A stretch of DNA of 64,000 nucleotides from Phytophthora sp. 'mugwort' (lineage: Eukaryota > Oomycota > Peronosporomycetes > Peronosporales > Peronosporaceae): assembly GCA_033558025.1 (NCBI GenBank), contig JAUCEF010000017.1, forward strand, positions 558,001 to 622,000, in the 5' to 3' direction. The translations under genes and the position numbers were made by a program. The notes beneath the pieces are model-generated. The model worked only from the letters and a program-made list of their open reading frames with translations, ran no database searches and was not told the origin of the DNA. Positions 43,116 through 53,944 of this stretch are shown piece after piece (within the stretch, counting starts at the first letter, position 1; the number at the start of each line of letters is the position of its first letter).

Positions 43116-43756
43116 TCGAGTTTAGTGACTCCAGCAAGAGTGCAGACTAGGTGTTCATTCTGTTAAGTGCTCGAAAACATGATTCATTCCATGTTTATCG
43201 TGTCTTCTATGTTTCCCATGTTTGCCATGTTTTCACAAGACGTGAGGTAGTTTTGTACATGACAGATAGAAGTGCATGCAATCTCCGACAATCCATCAGT
43301 TTTGTCACTCGTGCTTTTTCACGTTGTCCTGTTTGAAACATGGCAAATATCATAAATGACCACCCTTGCAAAAGATCTGTCATTTATTTTGGACTACTCT
43401 GATTAAAAAAAAAAAACATGGCTGAAGCCTGGGAACACAGTGGATTTTTACCATGTCTTAGTACCTAACCCTTTTCAAAAACATGGCTATAACGCTGGCC
43501 TTCATTTCTATGGATTGCTTTTAATGTGGGTCATCGAATGAGGTTACAGTACCGTAAACCACGGCCTCAGTGCGACAGGTGTAAAATGTCCCAATTGGGG
43601 GGGGGGGGCAGGAGGTTTCCGGTATAGAGCAATGCCGGGCACTGGATTGCAATTCACGTTTATGTGCTCCAATGGCAGAGTCTTGTTTACACTAATCTCC
43701 CCATAGCAGACTAGTTTAAAAGGTGTCATATCAACTTAGACAGGGTTTAATACCGA
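43116..43756. other. 3' flank of the MULE-ULP1 element
   Basis: Contains CATGTTT-type motifs (43190-43240) and inverted AAACATGG motifs (43335, 43417, 43478), a poly-A run and a poly-G run (43597-43609). No gene recognised. Confidence 0.4.
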
Positions 43757-44590
43757 TTGACAGGGATGATGCCCGCCCTTCATTTTCGGTGTAGCAGCAT
43801 GGTGGAAGAGGTGAGTGCGAAGAAGACGACAGAGAAGAAGAAAGTGGCGACGCGGGGAAAGACTTGGGGAGAAGATGAAGTACGAGTTCTCATTTCCGCC
43901 TGGAAGGCAGTGTTGATGCGGATTATGCCGGTTGGGTCGACAGCAAAAATGTTGATCCTAGCTATCTACAATGAATACGTAGGCCGACTTGCCAATAAGA
44001 AGGCAGCGGGGACCGGAACAATGCTGTTTCCCCCCTCCCCCTCCCCGAGGAATCAAGGCGAGTTGTGCCAGCGAAGGCCCAGAAGGAGGTCTGGAAGTGT
44101 GTGACGAGAACATTCGGCCACGATCACTGCGTGCTACAGAGGACAAGGTGGCGTCGCTAAAACAATCGTTTACACTCATCTCGGACCACAACAATGGCAC
44201 GCTAGTGGGCAGCACTGGACGCCCAGCGTGGTTTAAGATGAGTAATGAAGAACGTGCAACCGCTCTTACGAAATGGAAGCGGGTCGCACTGATTGGTCAT
44301 CGTACGCGCTAATGGCGGATATTTTGAAGACGATCCATCGGTCACTCCACTTGCAGAAGAGGTAGCTTTAAGTTCCCAGAAGAGGATGCAAGATGAAAGC
44401 TCTGATAGTGGATCAGCGCAGAAGAATAACAAAACGAGCGATCTATACAAGCTATCATGGATGGTGCCGTAGAAAGTATGCGTTCGATTGCATGTGGAAG
44501 ACCGGGACCGCTTCATCCAACGTCAAAAGGAAGAAAACGAGAGAAACAAAAACAGGGAGCTACTTCGATCGTTGTTTGGAAGAGATTAGA
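43757..44590 (+). pseudogene. PIF/Harbinger Myb-like accessory protein, frameshifted
   Basis: A Myb/SANT-like trihelix (GKTWGEDEVRVLISAWKAV) at 43850-43980 is followed, after frame changes in C/G-rich runs near 44030-44060, by KVASLKQSFTLISDHNNGT and STGRPAWFKMSNEERATA. A C-terminal coiled coil (FIQRQKEENERNKNRELLR) lies near 44510. Harbinger elements encode such a Myb-like partner next to the DDE transposase, here convergent with it at 44841. Confidence 0.6.
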
Positions 44591-44840
44591 TGAGCAAGGC
44601 CTACTATTGATTCTCTTAGCTACCGCATCTGACTGAATAAAAAAACGCATTCACCGTAGCAATAGTTGAACCGGTTGTACCCTGAGGCTTTCGTTGTCCT
44701 GGCTGTTGATTGACAAGTAGTTCACGTCGTAATAGGCTTTGCGCTGTCGCTCCTCTTCCTCGTCTCAAAACTTGTCGGCATATTCAATCAAGAAGTTACC
44801 GCAAAAATACGAAGCGATCCTATAGCCGTAGGAACGGAAT

Positions 44841-45600
44841 TTAGACTTGTTCGCGCCATCTCAATAGGGCGCAGCACCACTCGCCATATTCCTTTGAGAA
44901 TTCCAAAGCACGCTCAACAGTATATCGCATTCCTGCGAGCTTCTGATTCAGTCGAGCCACCACTATATCTTCTTGGGCTTCTGCGATCTCATAGGTGATC
45001 ACTACGAGCCTGGCGTTTGCGTACGCAGAATCTGCGAGCAGGTAGAATGATATACGCTCGCATGAATATAATCCCACCAGCATCGCGCCAGCTCCTTCAT
45101 TTCCGCCGGCCAGTCGAAGCAAGTCCTCGTGCTGCTTCCCCAATGCGCTATTGTTGAACACTCTGCCGTCTCCCAAGGACCCAGGCCAGCGAATATCCAC
45201 GTTCACGTCCAGAAAATGTCGCTGGCTGTCCGCTGCAGCGCTCATGTTAATCGAGTAAAAGCCCTTTCGGTTGTGGAACTTATGACTCTTGTTGACGGCA
45301 GGTTAAGTAATAGGAATATGACACCCATCGATTACGGCGGCACCGCCTGGAAGTCCATGCGTTCCTTCAAAACCGCCCGATAGATGTTTGTAGCTCAACT
45401 CACGTTTCAGGAAAGCTAATCCAGTTCTGCATGCGGGATGAAATTGACTTGCTCACACACTTGATTATGCCAGACGCAGTACTCCTCCCAATGCCAAATT
45501 GGTCGCTAAGTTGCGGTACGAGCTGGCATGGCCTGCGTAGTACCGAAAGACAACTATGCGAACGGCAGACGATAGAGCTATACACCGGTTGGTCTGCTTG
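44841..45600 (-). pseudogene. PIF/Harbinger (HARBI1-like) DDE transposase remnant
   Basis: Minus-strand order: helix-turn-helix LSDQFGIGRSTASGIIK (about 45500); first-Asp motif AAVIDGCHIPIT at about 45330, followed by an in-frame TAA; HKFHNRKGFYSINM; DSQRHFLDVNV; WPGSLGDGRVFNNSALGK with the second Asp; and YLLADSAYANARLVV. The third catalytic region (AGMRYTVERALEFSKEY) is degraded after VERA. Matches the DDE_Tnp_4 family. Stops and at least one frameshift make it inactive. Confidence 0.75.
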
Positions 45601-46110
45601 CGAACAAGGTCGGGCTCAATGACGATGAGCAGCTTCCAGAACGCGCTCCACGGAACTTGAAAAGTCTTTCGAAACTATCCATTGTCGCTTGCGCCGCTCA
45701 GTATGAAATGGCTTCAGTGCCAACTTCTCAGACTGGGTTGTCTTGCTTCCGCTGGTTGCAGGGTTGTCAATCCAAACAATGGCACAGCGCCAAGTAGCGA
45801 GCTGGTGTTTCCTGAAATGCTATTATATTGTTGGCCCCGATCGGGGCAACGCAGCAACTCACGCAACAATAATACTGTTCCTGCATTTACACTACATCAT
45901 ACATATTAGCAAACATTACTCTTATACAGATAATCAACATTTGAATGCACGATGTGGCGGCCGCTCGCTCTATGCTGGCGGCGTCTGACCTCTCTGGGCT
46001 AGCCACGAAACTGTTGCTGGTGGCGGTCAGAATCTCCGAAGCTTCCGTCGGCACTCACAGTTTCCACTATGGTCACGAGCTGCGTTGGCCAAGCAAATGG
46101 TTATGTTGTT
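45601..46110. other. Flank of the Harbinger remnant, no gene recognised
   Basis: The N-terminal region of the transposase should lie up to about 45750 but is not readable. Terminal inverted repeats could not be identified. Confidence 0.35.
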
Positions 46111-46143
46111 TAAATACCCCTGGCCCTGGGTAGGGGGTATTTA
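46111..46143. repeat. Small hairpin
   Basis: TAAATACCCC and GGGGTATTTA are perfect 10-base inverted arms separated by 13 bases. A further small inverted repeat (CCGGCATTTCTATGCCGG) lies near 46230. Possibly MITE debris. Confidence 0.7.
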
Positions 46144-46711
46144 TGTTTAATTTATGTACAGAATACGCCATAGCTAGATATGCCTATAACGGAGGCGGAC
46201 ACAGTTGGAACAGCTCGGCTCCGGCATTTCTATGCCGGTACCTCCTTGTGTGAACGCCCCATCGATATATAAACTGTATATAAATTTTGAACCTATTAAT
46301 TGGTAAAATTGATGCTGGTCAGCAAATGCAAATCATTAGAAATTTGATAAATCCTTATGGTTATACTTGCAAATGGTAGTACTAAGGTGGGGTGATTTTT
46401 CGTCAAACCCTGCTTACGTTCTCTTGTTCTCGATTTGTTAGTTTTTACGGTGTTGCACTGAGCCGTGCGTTGGGGGAGAACCCGTGATTTACGGAAGTAG
46501 TTAGTTAACCACGACAGGCTTACTGTAGCACATACAGTACAAGACAGATGATACTGCGGCGAACACAATGCTAATAATCACCCTTTTAGAATTTCGAGAA
46601 TTCCGAGTTGGGCCAGTGCTTTTTCAAATTAAACAGAAATTTTGAAAACGGCCATTTTATTCATTGAAACTTCAAGCAGTTACTAAGCTGAACATCCGTG
46701 TAATACACGAA
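46144..46711. other. AT-rich spacer, no gene recognised
   Basis: Nothing coding visible. Confidence 0.4.
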
Positions 46712-47167
46712 ATCCCAGAAAAGATGGAAACTACCAAGCCCAGCACCGCGTCGCCGCCCCCCTTGCTGATGCCAACAGCGGGGACCCTCCCGACACACAC
46801 CCGCGCACACGCATCCGCAACTTTCAGTCGTGGTGGGAATACGGCATCCTCTGAGGTCCAGCCTTCACCAGCATATCCGAACAGTCCACCAGCATCTACA
46901 CCCATTGCTATGAGAGCTGGATTCATCTCCGACGAACGATCCGATGAAAGCGAAGCACTGACGACAGTGACGAGGAAGATTGAACCGACGACCCCCCAAC
47001 CGATGATAAGAGGTAGTGGCGGCAGGAGTGCAGAGAGTGAAGAAGACGAAGTTTCACACTTCCTCTCAGCACTGTCACTGCCTTTAATTAACCCCAAGAA
47101 GGTGTACACGATGCACCAAGTTGTCCGGAAGTACGTGCCAGACGAGTTCCAGTCAAACGTACTGTAG
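46712..47167 (+). other. Open frame of unknown nature, possibly transposon-derived
   Basis: From the ATG at 46712 (also open from 46664), about 151 codons rich in Pro, Ser, Thr and Glu, then a more structured end (VYTMHQVVRKYVPDEFQSNV). After the TAG the same frame continues with charged sequence (KTAKTNEITGLQWLHQQRKT) to about 47290. The reading-through frame suggests a broken ORF. I do not recognise the family; surrounded by transposon remnants, a mobile origin is likely. Confidence 0.3.
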
Positions 47168-47899
47168 GCAGTCCCGTCGAAGCAGCAAGACGATGACGCC
47201 AAAACGGCCAAAACGAACGAGATCACAGGGCTGCAATGGCTGCATCAGCAAAGGAAAACGCAGACCCACGCGGAGGAGATGCTGAAGGTAAAGACGCGGC
47301 GACCAAAACGAAGAAGCGAAAGAGGCCCCGCAAGCAGTCGGCGACTTCGTTGCAGACTGCAAGGACCACGTTTCAGGCAATCGCATGTGTTCGCTCATTG
47401 CTGCTCTCTGCAGCGATATGGCCAAATAGTAAGCATCATCACATCAACCTTGAAGCGGAAGCTCTACTGAGCAAAAGGCTGGGCTAACCCGGTGTCCCTT
47501 CAAAATTACGCAAAGAGAAAAAAAAATCTACACGAAGAGACGGATCAGGGAAACGCTTCTAGCCGCGACTATGAAACACGATTCCCTGACCGGCAGCTCG
47601 CACTTAAAACATCGACTTGAAAGCTTTTCAGGTGCACTGTTCGATGCCAAAACAAGAATGGTAGGAGATCTTATGGCACTGACGCATCGAATTCTGTGCG
47701 GTGTGTGGACGATTGGACGAGCCCAGGGATGCCAACAATCCATTATGTATTGATTGTTCTTCGCGACGTCGAATAAGTAAATGTCAGCAGCAAAACCCAT
47801 CAGCCAGAATAAATCATTTGAGGGCCGATAGTCAGGCAAATATACTATTGAGCAAGGAGTTCACTTTGGTACATTGCTTGCTGGAGCATTAAACACACG
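47168..47899. other. Decayed sequence between the unknown ORF and the hAT remnant
   Basis: Only short frames. Minus-strand stretches at 47528-47839 may belong to the hAT remnant. Confidence 0.3.
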
Positions 47900-48581
47900 A
47901 ATCAACCAAACCTACATCCCAGTACTCAGCGTTCGCCTTCAAAACCAAACCATCTCGAGCGTCATTGGTGAGAGCAGGTGGCGCACATGCCGAAGAACCG
48001 AGCGTGCCGAGCTGAACAGTTTTCCACCACATTCGACGTTGATGGAATCGCTGTCAGCACGACGTATGTCAGGTTCTCCAATACCTTCCGTCTCTTCAGG
48101 ATGCGGTCCGCGAGACGTTCCTCTTGCACGAGTACAGAGGGATCGCTTCTGTACACTCGAAGGGCATGAGTGCCACACGCTCGTCCTGCATAAGAGTGTC
48201 AAATTTCTTAGCTAGCACCTTGACAATACCGATTTTGAACGCTGGCGAATGCACAATAATCGCTACATAATTCAAAACACGCAGAGCAATTAGCAAATAC
48301 CACTTAAAAACAAGGCAGTAAACTGCATCCCGAGATACGACGCGAATCTGGGCGTCAACACGATTAACTAGTCGAGCAGACCCCGCGCATGCTGCAGCGT
48401 CGGACCGTCCGACTGGAGCTTCTTTGAGATGGACTCGACGCCCCGCATCTCCACCAGTAGTGCCTCCAAACAACGATGAGTAGACCGCGACGGCAGCGAG
48501 GCCGCGATATCCTCGTCGTCGGCCGACAGAAACTCGCGAAACCGCACATAGCGATCCAGCATTGGGAAGGTCGGCGACCAA
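47900..48581 (-). pseudogene. hAT-type transposase C-terminal remnant
   Basis: Minus-strand pieces in order: RYVRFREFLSADDEDIAASL (about 48550), VHSPAFKIGIVKVLAKKFDT and LMQDERVALMPFECTEAIPL (about 48250-48150), then TAIPSTSNVVE and LSPMTLEMV near 48070-47940. The IPSTSNVVE...LSPMTLE order matches the hAT C-terminal dimerisation domain, where the family normally reads STS..VER.FS...L. Several frameshifts are present. Confidence 0.55.
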
Positions 48582-49091
48582 CGCGTTTCCTGTCTGAGGC
48601 TAGAGCTAGTGCGGTCTTTGTCCTATGTTACACATTACCACGAGACAGAATTATCAATTATAGTAAACTCAGCTAATAGAAGATTTTAACGTACCTCAGT
48701 TTGGCATCAGGACATACCTTCTCCAGATCTTCTTCGTGGGATCGAGGCGGCTCTTGACAGCTAGGTTAAGCCGGCGACTCGCTCAACCAACCAGCGGCAC
48801 ACCGATGAGGTTCGGCAAGCCGTTTGTTGACCGCGCAGTTATCACCAACGCAAAATAGGCAATCAGACAGCGTCTTACCATAAAAGGGAAGAATCAACCG
48901 ATTGTCGCCACGTGGCTCTCGGCGGTACCGCATCTCGCACGTAGAGAGCTGCAGCTAGTTAGGAGCCACACCCTATTATCAGCCAATCACAAGGCATTTT
49001 TTTAACTCGGAGAAATTGCATGTAGAGAGCCGCACATACATTTTACCATTATACCGGTAATTTTTACACAAACGGTGAGCCACCAGTTTCA
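48582..49091. other. Intergenic, no gene recognised
   Basis: Contains the upstream part of the pogo-like element at 49092. Terminal repeats not identified. Confidence 0.35.
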
Positions 49092-50590
49092 ATGGCGCAG
49101 CTGCGCCCGAAGGGAAGATCACGCCGCGGTGGCGCAGGCCGACTTGTCCAGCAGTTTAAGGACATCGCAGAGTCTGTTCATAAGAAGCTTGCTATTATAG
49201 ACTATCTAGCGAACGGTGCACAGATGCGAGACAAAATATCGACTTTTACCCTAACCTTGCCTCCTCTTCCTACAACTCCAAACGCTCGACCATCTACCGC
49301 TGGGCTCGCAGACGTGCCATCTTGGAGGCTGATCTAGCTGAAGGTAAGGGCAACCATAAGAAGGTGCGCTGCGCGGGCGTGGGGACGATCCTGCTGCAGG
49401 ACAGCGAGTCCGAGATCGCAGAATGGTACGAGAGCTCCGCGGTGACGGCATTCCCGTCTCCGTGATGATGCTGACTGAGAAGGCGCTAGAGCTGAGGAGA
49501 CAGACGTGCAGGACTTCAAGGCATCCGACAAAGACGCCTTGAAGTCCTGCAGTGGGTGATGGGCGTTAAGCGCCATTTCAATTTCTGTTTGCGTTGTCCT
49601 ACGCGATAAAGCCAGTTCAGCCCGCCAACATTAATATGATCGCTAACGACTTCGCTGCGCTGGCGGAGGCGACAGTCCGCAACTTCGGAATAGAACGCGT
49701 ATATAACACCGATCAAACAGGTATTATACAGTACACATCATTTAACTGCATTTCATTAAAGTTACCGCGCAAGTAACACGTCTATTTGGCTCTGGTTTTT
49801 TATCCCTTATTACATGCAGCGGTGTTCTTCGAGTACGTACCAAAACTAAACGCTGAACAAACGTGGCCAAAAGACCGTGTGGGTGAAATGCAGCGGGGCG
49901 TCCAAGGAGCGCGCAACCGTGATGCTGCTGGGTGACAGCGACGGCAATCGATGTACGCCGTTGGTCTTGTTTAAAGTGGAGCCATCAGAGGACTCAGTGA
50001 TTCAAGAAGAGAACAACCTACGGCGCTAAGGTTTTGGCTAACGAAACTGGCAGGGCATGCGCCGTATTCGATAACCCACCGGACTCGAAGGTAATTCTAA
50101 AGGTATGTTTGCTGAGCTATTATATTTTCGGTTGAAGTTAATTATAGCTAATATAGATTGCTGTGATATTTTGGGCTGGTGGAATGAAACGTTATCCGCT
50201 GCGTTTTATGAAGTATCACTTTGTACGCGCCCCACAAGAGCCGATCTCTTGTGGGACGATTTTAGTGGGCATTGGACATAGAAGGTCACCGCATATGCCA
50301 CGTCAATCAGCGTCGTGCTTCTAAAGTTCTGCCCCACGCTACACCTGTCTCACAGCCTGCGGAAGTCGCGTGAAATTCCCCGCTCAAGTGCAGGCTTCGA
50401 CAGTGCTGGCACGCAGACATGCAGACACAAATAAGAGCACCAGGAGCACCAGGCAAGGTGTTCAACCCCTTGGGGCTGCTGCCAAGCCCCAACTGCATTG
50501 CATCTTCAGACCTAGTTGCGGACTTGGAGAATCTATCTATGCTCGAAGGCCCCGCCGTAGGCGCAGACCAGGACTTCGAGTTAGCGACAT
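49092..50590 (+). pseudogene. pogo/Tc1-like transposase remnant
   Basis: Fragments in transposase order: N-terminal MAQLRPKGRSRRGGAGR and KLAIIDYLANG (helix-turn-helix), TILLQDSESEIAEWYESS, then INMIANDFAALAEATVRNFG. The DDE region begins RVYNTDQT (first Asp, 49710); a 95-bp GT-AG-like gap follows, then VFFEYVPKLNA, SKERATVMLLGDSDGN and WDDFSGHWT (second Asp, about 50255). Multiple stops and frameshifts are present. A separate frame at 51000-51271 resembles the acidic C-terminal tail (PEENIITDFCRVECEVGD) and may belong to it, displaced by about 400 bp of unrelated sequence. Confidence 0.6.
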
Positions 50591-50998
50591 CGTAGACGAA
50601 TTTGTCGTATGACTAAAAATAGATTTATTTGCTCATTTTTGGGGGTCTTACAGTTTTTATTGATAGACTTGGACTGTCCGACGTTTCATAGCAAGCGTAT
50701 ACTACGAGGAACTGCTCCGATCCGTGGCTCCAACCGTCCATTAACAAGCTACATGTCATTCCATCCACCCTCACGAGAATATCTAGTATGCAGCGGCTGC
50801 GGATACTCCGCCGCTCTGCAGAGAGCCCGTCGCACGTCCAAACTCATACGACGTTTCAGCTCGGTCAATCGCCGTCCCAGTCTCTGATCTGCCAAACAGC
50901 GAGGTGACCTAGAGACACTTTTACTAGCTGCGTGGACGTAGAAGGCTCGTCCGCTACTATACGAGCGAGTATACGGAACCAGATCTTAAGACGGCATC

Positions 50999-51271
50999 AT
51001 GGATGAGCTAACAGCAATGCTGTCACACATGCATACCTCCAACCCGATGTCAGAAGACGAACTGTTGAACCCACCAGAAGAGAACATCATAACAGACTTT
51101 TGCCGCGTTGAGTGCGAGGTGGGCGATGTCCAGCCTGAGCTAGAAGCTGACGATGCACGTGATGGAACGATGAAGTTGTCTGTGACTACTATCGACCAGA
51201 CGTTGGAAAATCTGTCCACAGAAAAGCTTAAAGACGACTTCAGTGGACGCTGCAGCTTTTTGTTAGCGTAG
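50999..51271 (+). pseudogene. Possible C-terminal tail of the pogo-like transposase
   Basis: 90 acidic codons (MDELTAMLSHMHTSNPMSED). Placed here because pogo-type transposases end in an acidic region and it shares strand and order with the preceding remnant. The link is inference. Confidence 0.3.
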
Positions 51272-51363
51272 ATTTGACGGGGCGTCGGGCAATGCAACGA
51301 GCATCTAGAGAGGGGTAATGATCCATCTGCCTTTTGTATCGGACTTGCTCCCGGGATCACTTA

Positions 51364-53021
51364 ACGGGTTCTTCCGAATTAAGTACCGATATAATAGCAT
51401 TTGAATACCACTTGGCACGGATAAGCTAATAGGAGGGTGCCCTATTATGTCGGTATTATAGATCACACACAAACTCACCGTCCCCAACCGATACCGCTTC
51501 ATCTGCATCCAGCTCTGGCACCCACCGCTTAAGCCGTCCAGATTATTGCTCCATCAGCGCAAAAGCCATCATCGTAGACGTCGTGTTTAGCAACGTGCCA
51601 CTTTTCATAGTCGTCGTAGAATCCAGCACCTCCAATCGACTTTGCGACCACTTCCGGCGGCATACTGAGCCATGCTTTCTTGACCCACCCGGCCACCTCA
51701 CGCGCTGAAGGTGGTCGTGGATTGCCGCCGCGCGTATACTGTACACGATCCGATGTCTTCCAGTCGTTAATTAAGGGTGCCATGCGGTCCTTAATGGACT
51801 CGTAAATGCCAATATCTCCAGCTTGAAGGTACGGCGTGCATCCACCTGGAACCGCGACCATGTCGATCTTCTTCGCTGCACATTTTGCCTTGACAACTTT
51901 TGAGACGTGCGGCTAATACTATCCCACACGAGTGACTTGCCAGGCAAGCGGTCCATGAGCACTGGAAATACGAAGTTGAGCCAACGTTGAAGCAGAGAGC
52001 TGTCGACCCATGCACGCTTCTGCGTAATTACGTACACACCGTCCAGTTTCTTAAAAGCCGAACTGCTCATACCGGTGGTATCGGTAGTACCGTTTTTCCA
52101 ATATCGCGAGGTGGCAATTTTGTGCCGTCGGCTGCCATAGCAAGCACTGCCGTCACTCTCATCGAAGCAAAACCGGTTGACCGTAGCAGACGTGGCGCGA
52201 ACCCACAAAATCCACCGTTTCACGACGGGGGCCCTCAAAATAGACGGCAGTTTCATCCATGAGGATGGTGCGCGACAAATCAAACCCTGGCTTTAGATTT
52301 TTAAAATAGCTCATGAAGCTGACGGCATGACGAACAAGTTCCGCATCCGTGAGCGTAGTCAGATTGGTGGTACGTCTTAAGGAAAGTCGATAACCCCGGC
52401 GCATAAACGCGACCAGCCATCGCTCAGAGGCAGGGAAGGTGTCGTCATTCAGCACGGTTCGAGCGTGGTGGACGGCTGCGGCTTGAATTCACTGCCGAGA
52501 CACTTTCTGATGCTCAGAACGCATGAAAATGATCTCGTTGAACAGCATGCCTTCGATCTCTCCCAGACGAGGACGAGCGGCAGCACTCCGCAGTCGCAGC
52601 TGATCATTGGAGGCCTGGTGGATGGCCTCACGGTTCTTGTATCAGTAGCGAATCTTGGCGGCATGAGATCTTCCAGCCTCTCACCACGCCAAACCCATGG
52701 AATGCGCGTGAGGGTACCCCGTCAGCATGGCGGTCGATCCAGTCGAGGACGTCTCTCTTCTCGGCAATTGACTTCGAGACGCGGTGACCTAGCATGGTGC
52801 TAGTATGGTGGCTTCTGTGTTGTCGGGCTTCGGTTAAAACGAAAATGATAGACAATCGCAATGCTGGACTCGAACTTGTTGCTCTCTGTACGACCCACCG
52901 GGTGGCTCCAACTAGGTATAATATTTGGAGGGTATTCTTACTATTAGTACTCTTGTCTGTCAGGTATCGTATTCGGAAACGCATTTAATTTTAAGGGGGT
53001 ACGCAATTCAGAAGAATTCGT
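51364..53021 (-). mobile_element. pogo/Tc1-like DNA transposon with defined terminal inverted repeats
   Basis: Imperfect 27-bp inverted repeats at 51361-51387 (TTAACGGGTTCTTCCGAATT...) and 52998-53024 agree at 22 of 27 bases. Taking TA as the target-site duplication (51362-51363 and 53022-53023) gives a 1658-bp element, the usual size for a single-gene Tc1/pogo transposon. The decayed transposase inside reads on the minus strand and fills most of the length. Confidence 0.65.
51529..52795 (-). pseudogene. pogo-like transposase of the 51364-53021 element
   Basis: Start ATG at 52795 (MLGHRVSKSIAEKRDVLDWI), a pipsqueak/CENP-B-type helix-turn-helix. Then comes FPASERWLVAFMRRGYRLSL (second HTH) and the DDE core: TILMDETAVYFEGPRR (first Asp), LPGKSLVWDSI (second Asp) and YLQAGDIGIYESIKDR (third Asp). 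The C-terminus is REVAGWVKKAWLSMPPEVV and ends at 51529. The pieces lie in at least three frames (52984-52628, 52455-52159, 52283-51771, 51861-51529), so it is dead. The three Asp positions are still readable, suggesting fairly recent decay. Confidence 0.75.
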
Positions 53022-53024
53022 TAA

Positions 53025-53944
53025 ACTAACTTATGTAATATAGATTCAGGATATCATGTTAAGTGAGATTTGTATGTATGATATAATGTTTGATATAATG
53101 TTTCTTGCAGAAAAAAGGTGTTAACTATACGAATATCGCGGATCCCCGAGTCTCGAGAGAAAGCTAACATCGAGCGCGAAAGCAGATCCGCTTTGCTTCA
53201 ATATGATACTCTAAATTCTCGGCATGGACGGGTTGCTCTTCCGGTGGAGGAATGACCGCTTGATTTGCCTGCAATACCACAAGGACGCCAAGCGCCTGCT
53301 GCAGTTCCGCCAACTTCGCCAAATCCGTTCTTGACGGCATTGCGATTTTTTGTTGTGAAAACTTACATCGTTATTCTGGCAAACTTCAGTTTGCAATAAC
53401 TCCACTGAGTGATAAAGTGGTTATCACACTAGAGAGGATTGTCTGTATGTCAAATTATATAGTGTATATCGTCACTCGAGCCGTCGGGAGCGGCGTCGTG
53501 CTGGGCAAGTCCGGACTACTTTGTCTTCATTGCGATCGGCAAGTTGCATATCATCCTTGTCTATGTTGCAAAATCTCGTTGCGCTCCTGCTAGGCCCATG
53601 ATCTATTACCAGCATTTCTGGCAGCCGGCAACGACGCCAATGACGTTGCGATTACTTAAATGGCAAGGCCTTTTCCAACAAGTGGAAAAACTGTCCAACG
53701 ATGCCTGATATTCGGATAGACTTGGTAAATTATCAGTGGCAATATGTCTGTTCACAGTTCTTGTTCCAATTTACGCAGACTGTTTTTGCCGGTGCTGAAA
53801 GAGGTTCAAGGTGAGACTGTCGCCACCAGTATGATACTGGTGGACGATTGTGTGATTTCTGGCAGCCGTTACGTCCATTCAAATCCCCCGCGAGTGATAA
53901 TCGCCCCCACTTTCGTTTCAAGCCCCAGCAAGTGAACGAAACAA
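53025..53944. other. Spacer between transposon block and CCCH gene
   Basis: AT-rich, with a short duplicated GATATAATGTTT near 53080-53102. A minus-strand frame of about 59 codons from 53341 (PSRTDLAKLAELQQALGVLV) may be a retroelement scrap. No gene is supported. Confidence 0.35.
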
